The position numbers and the translations under genes were made by a program. Shown piece after piece: positions 55,473-62,390 of a DNA stretch of 64,000 bases. This DNA comes from CAYLMG01 sp964464635 (GTDB lineage: Bacteria > Planctomycetota > Phycisphaerae > Sedimentisphaerales > Anaerobacaceae): assembly GCA_964464635.1 (NCBI GenBank), contig CAYXGT010000001.1, forward strand, positions 20,024-84,023. The letters are read 5' to 3'. Numbering within the stretch: the stretch's first letter is position 1; each line of letters opens with the position of its first letter. Below the pieces are notes generated by a model that made no database searches, had not been told where the DNA came from, and saw only the letters and a program-made list of their open reading frames with translations.

Positions 55473-55876
55473 TTTTTCGATAATAGATTCTCGATACTTG
55501 ATTCTTGTTGCTTAGTTCTTGATGATATATTTTGCATGTCTATGATTCTTCTTAAAAACACAATTATAAACTTTTGATTTTAATATACCTGAAACTTATT
55601 TAGCTATATAAGGTGTTTGTTGTATTTATATCATACATTAAAATCCTTTTCAGATACAAGCACCCGATTTTGAATGTGAACACATTCACTAAGTTGATGT
55701 AAGAAAAATAATATAATTAAGAACATTGTTAACATTCAAATTAAAAACGGCTCAATCGTTATTATTAATATTGATATGGCCGTTTTTCATTAATTTTTTA
55801 AGATATTTTGATTGTTAAGAGGCTGATTTAAATATAGGCTTAAACAAAGGTTTAGCAAATTGTAGAAAGGCTTGAA

Positions 55877-56293
55877 ATGAAAAAAGAGCAGATATTAGAC
55901 TTCATAAATAAGAATCCTGTTTTTGCACTGGCGACTGCTGATGAGAATCTGCCACACTTGAGGTATATAATGATGTACAGGGCGGATGAGGAAGGGCTTG
56001 TATTCAGTACGGGCGAAAATAAGGACCTTAACAATCAGCTTAAAAACAACCCTATGGTTGAGATGTGCTTTTACAGCCTTGAGGAGCAAAAGCAGATAAG
56101 GATCAGCGGGACGGTCGAAGAACTCGAGGATATCCAGTTAAAAAAGCAGATAGTAGAAGATTTTCCATTTCTGCGGGAATGGGTTGACAGGGAAGGGTAC
56201 GATGTGCTCGTGGTGTACATATTAAGAAACGGCAAGGCGACGATATGGACGATGGAGACGACCTTCGCCCCGAAAGAGTACATTGATTTGTAA
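55877..56293 (+). CDS. Pyridoxamine 5'-phosphate oxidase-like flavin protein
   Basis: 138 aa split-barrel protein of the PNPOx-like superfamily, probably binding FMN or F420. MKKEQILDFINKNPVFALAT at the start and HLRYIMMYRADEEGLVFST, NPMVEMCFYS, and QIRISGTVEEL are the family beta-strands. VLVVYILRNGKATIWTME is the closing strand. Substrate unknown; a general stress or nitroreductase-like role is possible. Ribosome site GAAAGG. It stands alone. Confidence 0.82.
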   Translation: MKKEQILDFINKNPVFALATADENLPHLRYIMMYRADEEGLVFSTGENKDLNNQLKNNPMVEMCFYSLEEQKQIRISGTVEELEDIQLKKQIVEDFPFLREWVDREGYDVLVVYILRNGKATIWTMETTFAPKEYIDL

Positions 56294-56393
56294 ATAAAAG
56301 AAGAATATCGAATAGCCAACGAGAAAGATTGAAGTTAGAAGTAGAAAACCGTACAAGTGCTCGATACTCGATAAAAATAGCTAACGAATGGCA

Positions 56394-56482
56394 TCAATAT
56401 TTTCTGCTGAGTGTTCTGGCGGGGCGGGTTTGGTTTATAAAGAAGTAGCGGAGGGCGTCGATGGGGTGGTCATATACATCTG
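56394..56482 (-). pseudogene. 3' remnant of a second terminase large-subunit gene
   Basis: On the minus strand this reads VYDHPIDALRYFFIN, then QTRPARTLSRKY and stop. The intact terminase at 57099-58592 ends VYDHPIDALRYFFIN followed by YDNPAKTASRRY and stop. The similarity fades about 3 codons further upstream, and the frame meets a stop near 56519. Confidence 0.8.
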
Positions 56483-56540
56483 ATCTTACAACATAAAAAC
56501 AATACTTTCAGGAATGGTGAAAGTTCCCTAAACTTGCTGA

Positions 56541-56873
56541 CTATGTCGATAAGCATAGTTCCAAAGAATCAGAAACAAAATTTACTTCAAGATGGCACTT
56601 TACGGAAGAAGCTATCTTTTCTAAGGTCTTAAGGCTATATCCGTTATAATCTGCGTCCTCCAGCCTCGAAATAACAGATTGTTTCATACCAGTCAATCGC
56701 GCGAATTGTTCCTGCGTCATACCCAACTTTGTGCGAATCTCATATATCTGCTCTGCAACTAACGAGGCGGTGCGTTCACGCTGTAGAGACTTTAAGCGTT
56801 TCGGGTTATTTTTAATATACCTTTTATGAAGTATTTCAACTGCATTTCTTGTAGTCTTTTTTTTCACAATCAC
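56541..56873 (-). CDS. Orphan XRE/HigA-type helix-turn-helix protein
   Basis: 110 aa. A central HTH (RTKLGMTQEQFARLTGMKQS, then VISRLEDADYNG) lies within an N-terminal extension rich in Lys/Arg. The C-terminus (LEKIASSVKCHLEVNFVS) resembles HigA-type antitoxins. No toxin frame is found on either side, so it is either an orphan antitoxin or a small regulator. It lies between the terminase remnant and the intact terminase. Confidence 0.8.
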   Translation of the reverse strand: MIVKKKTTRNAVEILHKRYIKNNPKRLKSLQRERTASLVAEQIYEIRTKLGMTQEQFARLTGMKQSVISRLEDADYNGYSLKTLEKIASSVKCHLEVNFVSDSLELCLST

Positions 56874-57098
56874 AATCCCTCTTCATACCTTTTCCTGGTA
56901 AATTATTGTTTCTGTCCTCGGCATCCTATCCTTATTATAATATCGCAAATTTGCTATAAGAGTTCAAGGAAAATCTTATATTTTTTCCAGAAATTTTTCT
57001 TTTCCATTTTAAAATACTCGTAATTCCTTATTATAAAACAACTTGCAGAGTCAGGTTCTAAATCTATCAGGTTTTGAGGACTTAATCAATTGTTTTTT

Positions 57099-58592
57099 TC
57101 AATACCTTCTACTGGCAGTTTTAGCTGGATTATCGTAGTTGATGAAGAAGTAACGGAGGGCGTCAATGGGGTGGTCGTACACGCCGTCCTTTAGGGGCAA
57201 CTCCCGGCTGGCATCGGATGCGTTTTCAGGGTAGTGATAACACCGCAAAGCCTCAATCAGACGAGGACATCTCGGCGAGATGAAAAGGGAGGTTCGGCCG
57301 TCACCGGAACGGATAGCTCTTCTGATAAGCTCTAACCCAGCAATGATAGAGCTTCTTCTAAAACGAGTGCGTATGCCGGCAGCGTTCAGGCTTCTGACGG
57401 CACTTGTGCCGGTGACATCATTAGCGGCTGAGCCGGACGGGTCGCAGAAGGTAGCGGCGACTTTTTCTTCGCTTACTGGTGTTCGTTTTTTGATTTCGTC
57501 GGCGTGGATGTCAATCGTAGCCCGCGAACGGACGTATTCGTCGATAACGTAAACGTTGTTGTCACTGTCGGTCTGAATCCATAAGCAGACGAACGGATTT
57601 ACGAAGCCGAAATCGATGGAACGATAAAGCAGCAAACAGGGGTTGAAGTCGAGTGCTCTGACGTTGACGGCAGGGTCAAATTCATCGAAGACGATGTTTT
57701 CGAGTGACGGTCTTTGGCAGAGCATTTCAGACTGCCAGGCAGCCCTTGAGGAGCGTTTCATAGCGGTAATGACGTCGTCAATTTTCAGATAGCCGACAGC
57801 TTTTTTGGCCCGGCCCTGACAATCGCCAGAAAGGGGACATTGCGAGCAGGTCCTGCCGGTACATTTTTCGATTGTCTCCCAGATGCACCATTTGAAGACG
57901 GGTACATTTCGCTGCTTTGCAGCGGTGACTATTTTGTGCATCAGGCCATAAGGTCTGTGCATAGTGCTGATGGATTCTATCGCGGGGACGATGCTGTTTT
58001 TTGAAATCGTAGTGAACTGGGCGGCTGTGAAGACGTCCTCGTCGAAGAGCTCGACCTCGTCACAGCGGAGTTTTTGTATGTGCTGGCCCCGGACTGAGGT
58101 GTGCGATTGCGTGAGCAATTCGACGGCGGAGGCGTTATTGAATGTGCAGCTTTCTTTTTTTAAGGGTTCTGCGAGCAGATTTTCGTAACCTTTTGGCAGG
58201 AAAGAGGTTAGGTATTGATACATTCTCTGTGCCTGCTCTGCGGAGCCTGCGAGGATACGAGTCTGGCAGGCAGGTTTAAAGACCGAATCGAGCAGTGTGG
58301 CGACAGCTGCGAGCTGGGTTTTACCGCCTGCACGGTTCGCCCAGATTACTGCGTCTGCGTTTGGCTTTTTCGAGCCTTCAAAATCTGCATTAAAACTGTG
58401 CCAGAGGTAATCGAGCGGCGCGTTATGGCCTTTGCAGATATGCCTGTGCGGAATGTCCAGATTCAGAAATATTTTTATATAGTTTTTGAGGTGCTTTTTT
58501 GTAGCCGGCCTGGTGAGCCTTAAGCTGTCATAAATATTTGAGGCCCGCACGAGAGCCGCCGATTTGTCCCTGTTTTTTTTCGTTTTTGTCAT
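57099..58592 (-). CDS. Phage-type terminase large subunit
   Basis: 497 aa from 58592 (AAGGGGAC ribosome site). ATPase domain: Walker A WANRAGGKTQLAAV and Walker B LRCDEVELF. An RNase H-like nuclease domain follows: SIDFGFVNPF (first Asp), TFCDPSGSAA, and YDHPIDALRYF (last Asp). It would cut and pump DNA into a phage capsid. No portal, capsid or tail gene is in the window. A small-subunit-like gene lies 1.6 kb upstream (60242-60658), separated by non-coding DNA and mtfA, so this is a relic or an unusual minimal cassette. Confidence 0.88.
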   Translation of the reverse strand: MTKTKKNRDKSAALVRASNIYDSLRLTRPATKKHLKNYIKIFLNLDIPHRHICKGHNAPLDYLWHSFNADFEGSKKPNADAVIWANRAGGKTQLAAVATLLDSVFKPACQTRILAGSAEQAQRMYQYLTSFLPKGYENLLAEPLKKESCTFNNASAVELLTQSHTSVRGQHIQKLRCDEVELFDEDVFTAAQFTTISKNSIVPAIESISTMHRPYGLMHKIVTAAKQRNVPVFKWCIWETIEKCTGRTCSQCPLSGDCQGRAKKAVGYLKIDDVITAMKRSSRAAWQSEMLCQRPSLENIVFDEFDPAVNVRALDFNPCLLLYRSIDFGFVNPFVCLWIQTDSDNNVYVIDEYVRSRATIDIHADEIKKRTPVSEEKVAATFCDPSGSAANDVTGTSAVRSLNAAGIRTRFRRSSIIAGLELIRRAIRSGDGRTSLFISPRCPRLIEALRCYHYPENASDASRELPLKDGVYDHPIDALRYFFINYDNPAKTASRRY

Positions 58593-58771
58593 GGTATTTT
58601 GTCCCCTTGTTAAGCTGGTTAAAGCTGACAGAAATAAATGAAAAATATTTTTATATTTCGGTTTTTTTATAGAACACTTTTCGAGTACCGACATAGAAAT
58701 TAATAGCCAAACTTTTTTGAGACGTTCATTTGGCTTCGGCTGGGTGACACGATAAAATAAAAAGTTATGCG

Positions 58772-58831
58772 GAAAGAGAGATCAGTCTAACAAACAGCGA
58801 ATGCATAAAGGAAGACTGTGTTCTCTCTTTC
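58772..58831. repeat. Fold-back element 1 (AGTCTAACAA core)
   Basis: Outer stem GAAAGAGAGA/TCTCTCTTTC (10 bp), 3' bulge TGT, inner stem CAGTCT/AGACTG (6 bp), and a 24-nt loop beginning AACAAACAG. Confidence 0.8.
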
Positions 58832-59023
58832 TTATTTAAAAATCGGCACACATCTGAAGTATGTTTTCCCTTATTGGCATCAGGTATTTTAATTTTCAAT
58901 TTCCTAATTTTCTTACGCACACATTTTGAACGCTTTAAGTAAAAATTAATAAGTAAGCTGAAAACGGCAAAGGTAAACTGGTTTCGAACAAGGTGATGTT
59001 TTGAAAAGTTAAGCTTATTTGAT

Positions 59024-59096
59024 ATAGCCAGACCAGTCTAACAATTAATTATGAGCTAATTATCGTCCAGGTAAGACTTAGGTCTGGCTATTTTTA
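59024..59096 (+). repeat. Fold-back element 2 (AGTCTAACAA core) with T-run
   Basis: Outer stem ATAGCCAGACC/GGTCTGGCTAT (11 bp), 3' bulge TA, inner stem AGTCT/AGACT, and a 34-nt loop beginning AACAATTAA. The T-run at 59091-59095 would let it act as a plus-strand terminator. Confidence 0.8.
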
Positions 59097-59248
59097 TGCG
59101 CTTGTTTTTTTTCAGCCACAAAGGCACGAAGAATATAAGACACGGATTTACACAGATTAACACTGTTAAAAAAGATAAAAGAATGAAATAATTTGACAAG
59201 AATTACCTAAGGCACAAAAAAAGAGCACAAGTGCATAAGAGCAATGTA

Positions 59249-59295
59249 ACACGGACATCCTGTCCGTGTTAGCACGGCCGAGATGGCCGTGCTAC
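59249..59295. repeat. REP-like doublet overlapping the 3' end of mtfA
   Basis: ACACGGACATCCTGTCCGTGT (59249-59269) plus CACGGCCGAGATGGCCGTG (59273-59291) and CTAC. It encodes the last codons and the stop of mtfA in that frame. Confidence 0.9.
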
Positions 59296-60051
59296 TTTTG
59301 CGGGGTCCTGGTTGTAGAAGCGTTTGAGCTCGTTATAGAGTTCTGCGTGAGATTTTTTGAGGTGCTGCGGTTTCTCGAAAAAGAATTCCGTAGCGACGGC
59401 GAAGAACTCGGCTTCGTTTGTTGCGGCGTATCTGCTCAATAGTGTCGGCTGATTCTTCGAGACGGCTTTTTTGTGTTTCTCGAAATCCTTTTGCAGGACC
59501 CTTGCCCAGGCGATAAAGCTTGAGCGTCTTTTGAGAACCTCGGAGCTGTCGGATTCGCCGCCGGTCGAGTCTATCTGGTGCGCGAACTCGTGAAAGACGA
59601 CGTTCTGGCCGTCATGTGCGTCCGCGTATGAGTGCCTGACGTCGTCCCAGGACAGAATCACCGGGCCCTTGTGCCAGGATTGTCCGCTGAGGGGGATATC
59701 GCCTTCGGCGACGATTCCGCCTGCAAGGTAACTTCTGTGCGGAGCGATGAAGGTATGCGGATAAACGAGTATCGAACGCAGGCGGGGATAGTAGTCGGTT
59801 TTGCGATGCAGCAGCAGTATGCAGGCGTATGCGGCGATGGTGAGTTTTATTTCGTCGGTGATTTCGAGCCCGCCGCAACCTTCAAAACGCTTCTCCGATA
59901 GAAAGATGAGGATGTGCCGGGCCAGCTCAATTTTGTCGTCGTCTGATAGCGAATTATAGTAGGGCACATTCGTCTCGATGATTTTCAGCCAGTCGGCTCT
60001 AAACGGCCTGTTTTTGATACGATTGCGCCTGAGATTTTTGAACAGCCACAT
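59269..60051 (-). CDS. mtfA: MtfA-like zinc metallopeptidase (M90)
   Basis: 260 aa, cytoplasmic. The zinc motif is HEFAHQID (HExxH) with the downstream NEAEFFAVATEFFFE glutamate. The segment ILVYPHTFIAPHRS is typical of the Mlc-titration-factor family. In E. coli MtfA binds Mlc and has peptidase activity; no Mlc homologue is in the window. The final residues VARPSRPC and the stop are encoded by a REP-like hairpin, so the natural C-terminus was altered. It is placed between the two terminase subunit genes. Confidence 0.9.
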   Translation of the reverse strand: MWLFKNLRRNRIKNRPFRADWLKIIETNVPYYNSLSDDDKIELARHILIFLSEKRFEGCGGLEITDEIKLTIAAYACILLLHRKTDYYPRLRSILVYPHTFIAPHRSYLAGGIVAEGDIPLSGQSWHKGPVILSWDDVRHSYADAHDGQNVVFHEFAHQIDSTGGESDSSEVLKRRSSFIAWARVLQKDFEKHKKAVSKNQPTLLSRYAATNEAEFFAVATEFFFEKPQHLKKSHAELYNELKRFYNQDPAKVARPSRPC

Positions 60052-60241
60052 ATATTGTTCCTTTATTCGTCTCTATCGTTGCTCATATTTTATCATATTC
60101 GGCGAAAAAGTCCGCACCGATATGTAAAAGGAATTATAGCTTATTGTAGTTGTGTGCAATAAGGCTGCTGCTTATTGTAATTTTTTCGATAAATTGCAAT
60201 AAGGGTTTACCCCGTGAGATAGGTTTCATATCTCACGAGGT

Positions 60242-60658
60242 TTATTTTTCCTGCTCTGCGATTGCAGCAAGGAGTTTTTCTGCAAGGGCGGGAGCTATGC
60301 TCGGCAGTGTGCCGGGCTGCGGTTCTGAGGAGTCCGGCTTAGCCTTTTGATTTTCATCCTTCAACAGGCTGATAATGTCCAGACAGGCTTTTCGTGCGGT
60401 CTCCTGATTTTCGGATTCGGTAAGAGCGATAAGCTTTGCAGCGGCGAGTGACGCAAACTTTGCGATTAGAAGTCTGCTGTTTCTGCCTAACAGCTCTATT
60501 CGCCTGTCAAGCTCGACAACGTAGCTGTCGCTGCCCAGCCATTTGCTGTAAAGGCTCTGGCTGACACCGTGCTTTTGCAGTACCTGCTCAGCCGAGAGGT
60601 CGCTCGCGAATAAATCATCAAGAACGGTGAGCTGTCTTTTGCTTAGTTTTTTCGACAT
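60242..60658 (-). CDS. Terminase small-subunit-like HTH protein
   Basis: 138 aa. The N-terminal helix-turn-helix LSKRQLTVLDDLFASDLSAE, then VLQKHGVSQSLYSKWLGSDS, is the homeodomain-like fold of phage small terminases (phBC6A51 type). The middle helix (LAAAKLIALTESENQETARK) could form the oligomer ring, and the C-terminus is Pro/Glu-rich and low complexity. It would recognise packaging sites for the large subunit 1.6 kb downstream. The alternative is a plain transcription regulator. A stem CGTGAGATA/TATCTCACG lies immediately after its stop (60213-60240). Confidence 0.65.
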   Translation of the reverse strand: MSKKLSKRQLTVLDDLFASDLSAEQVLQKHGVSQSLYSKWLGSDSYVVELDRRIELLGRNSRLLIAKFASLAAAKLIALTESENQETARKACLDIISLLKDENQKAKPDSSEPQPGTLPSIAPALAEKLLAAIAEQEK

Positions 60659-61456
60659 TTGGTTTTCCTTAAAAAGATTATCACTGGTTCAAGTCAAAAG
60701 TCATAAGAAACAATCAACCACGAATTAACACGAAGAAACACGAATAAAAAATAAAAAGAAAAATTAGACACTGATTTACACGGATTAACACTGTCAAAAA
60801 AAATGTATAAACTTAATAATTCGTGAAAATTCGTGGTTAATAAAATCAGTGACAATCAGCTAAATCATTTATTAAATACAAAAACGTGTCCGGTAAAAAC
60901 ATCCCTTAGGTAACATTAGTGACGTTGCGGGGGATTTTTTCATTATCTTTTTTGGGATTTGGTGATTTATTTTTTATATTTTTAATAGATGACAAAGCAA
61001 TTGAGTCGCCGAGCTATGCTGCGAAAGAAATTCCAGCTTCGCCGGGGAGGGGGATAAAAAGTTTTATCTCCTTGAAAAAAGGCAGACAGGCCAGCCGGTA
61101 CTAAATGATACTAAATTGCCTGATCTGCCTTTTTTATTTTTAAAACCATTACACATAAATTATAAGACACGGATTTACACCGATTAACACTGTTAAATAA
61201 AAGATTCACAAAGAATAAAACATTAAAAATTATCGCTGATACCTAAGGCATAAATTTCGTTGATTTAGATGATTACGCTGTAAATAAAATTAAATCTCTC
61301 AAATCAGCCCGTCTCGGCTCGACGCCTGCGGTGAGACGGGCGTAATCAGTTATTAGATAATTTGTGAAAATTCGTGGTTACAAGCTTTTGAAATTCTGAA
61401 AAATCAATTCAATCTTTTGCAGATTATTTTGAACTCGATTTTTATCGAGCGGTGGA
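60659..61456. other. Non-coding repeat graveyard upstream of the terminase small subunit
   Basis: No gene is supported. Copies of ACACGGATTTACACGGATTAAC-like and TTCGTGAAAATTCGTGGTT-like strings occur at 60709-60840, 61159-61200 and 61361-61380. A CCCGTCTC/GAGACGGG hairpin lies at about 61308-61342, and a third long fold-back at 61075-61135. A short plus-strand frame at 60919-61104 runs through the fold-back and is not credible. Confidence 0.6.
61075..61140 (+). terminator. Long hairpin with T-run (fold-back 3)
   Basis: Outer stem AAAAAAGGCAGA/TCTGCCTTTTTT (12 bp), one-nt 3' bulge, inner stem CAGGC/GCCTG, and a 26-nt loop with a tandem TACTAAAT. It has the same layout as the two elements at 58.8 and 59.0 kb but a different core sequence. 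No plus-strand gene precedes it. Confidence 0.65.
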
Positions 61457-62257
61457 TTAGTTCTCATCGGCCGGCGGCTGGGGGGTATCCGTTCCGGCTG
61501 AAAATCGAAGGACGATTTCCACTCGGCGGCTCCGGGCTTCGGTCTGCAGCGGCTGGAACTGGCCGCGACTTATCACTGATAACTTTGAGCCTGGAATTCC
61601 TTCATCCTGCAGGATACGCACAACCGCCAATGCCCGCTGTGCCCCCAAATTCCAATTGTCCTTAAACGTCTTTACTGTTTGCGGCCTGAGAAGAGGAAGT
61701 GCATCGGTATAGCCGGTGACCAATACAACACAATCCGTATAATTTTGTTTGATTGATTCGGCGATACTTTTTATCTTTTCCGTTGCAGCAGGTTTTACCT
61801 CTGCCGAGCCCGTGCCGAAAAGCTCGTCCCCCGATAGTGTGAACTTTTTTATATCCCTGTCGCCGAATTCCCACAGCTCACTGTCAGCCTTTTCCTGAGC
61901 GGCCAAATATTTTTCTTCCCATATATTTTTCTGAGTTTCATAATCCTGATGATTAGCTTCCAGTTTTCCCTGCCATATATTTTTCTGAGTTTCAAACTCC
62001 TGTTGAATAAGTTTTTCTTTGGCTCTTGACCTGAACAGGGCGATGAATGCGAACAGGGTTATTACGGCAAGGACGAATATTGTCACAGCGACAGCCGAAG
62101 CGGGCAGTCGATAGCCGCCTGGATTTTTCGTTGCAACGGCCAAGTCGGGTGCGGAACTTTGGGCTGAGATTTCGAGCTTATAATTACCCACCGATTTGCT
62201 TTCGCCAGCTCTTACCGTTACCGATTTATCGGGACCCAGACGGATTTTGCATCCCAT
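61457..62257 (-). CDS. Inner-membrane protein with OmpA/MotB-like peptidoglycan domain
   Basis: 266 aa from the ATG at 62257. An N-terminal cytoplasmic beta-like region is followed by a TM helix at about 55-78, a coiled coil with a repeated NHQDYETQKNIWEEK-like unit (about 85-120), and a C-terminal OmpA-like domain (VVLVTGYTDALPLL, LGAQRALAVVRIL, RSRRVEIVLRF). It would link the inner membrane to peptidoglycan. The frame stays open upstream; AGGAAGGA at 62344-62351 is 8 nt from an in-frame ATT (62335), which would add 26 residues with coding-like sequence. Confidence 0.82.
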   Translation of the reverse strand: MGCKIRLGPDKSVTVRAGESKSVGNYKLEISAQSSAPDLAVATKNPGGYRLPASAVAVTIFVLAVITLFAFIALFRSRAKEKLIQQEFETQKNIWQGKLEANHQDYETQKNIWEEKYLAAQEKADSELWEFGDRDIKKFTLSGDELFGTGSAEVKPAATEKIKSIAESIKQNYTDCVVLVTGYTDALPLLRPQTVKTFKDNWNLGAQRALAVVRILQDEGIPGSKLSVISRGQFQPLQTEARSRRVEIVLRFSAGTDTPQPPADEN

Positions 62258-62390
62258 TTGTGCCTTGGCATCATCAATGCGTTTGTCACTGATTAGTATT
62301 CCGTTTTTCCATACTTTAAGATGCCAATCTTTAATCGTTTTATTCCTTCCTAATATTGCAAATCCGAACAGATAACCGTCGATTTTCTTA

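Larger units (their letters stand above)
54954..55876. other. A/T-rich centromere-like region with two parS sites
   Basis: Besides parS1 (55146-55161) and parS2 (55457-55472) it holds repeated CTCGATACTCGATTCT-like strings after each parS and two decayed REP-like hairpins (55054-55072 and 55431-55449). No coding frame looks real. No cluster of TTATNCACA DnaA boxes was seen, so an origin is not claimed. Confidence 0.6.
58593..59268. other. Non-coding gap with paired fold-back elements
   Basis: No gene is supported. Two long hairpins with the same inner core lie at 58772-58831 and 59024-59091. From 59110 to 59170 there is decayed repeat DNA (ACACGGATTTACACAGATTAAC-like), followed by a REP-like doublet at 59249-59295. 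Confidence 0.6.

Noticed and set aside
55100..55870. Chromosomal replication origin near parS
   Set aside because: The region is A/T-rich but has no cluster of TTATNCACA DnaA boxes and no dnaA or dnaN gene nearby.
56880..57098. HigB-type toxin partner for the orphan HTH gene
   Set aside because: No frame with RelE/HigB features exists on either strand between the HTH gene and the terminase.
58950..59096. Cyclic-di-GMP (GEMM-I) riboswitch-like look (GGCAAAGG...TCTAA)
   Set aside because: The conserved 3' half and tetraloop receptor are missing; only short strings match.
60919..61104. 61-codon plus-strand frame
   Set aside because: It reads through a long hairpin terminator, has low-complexity sequence and no credible ribosome site.
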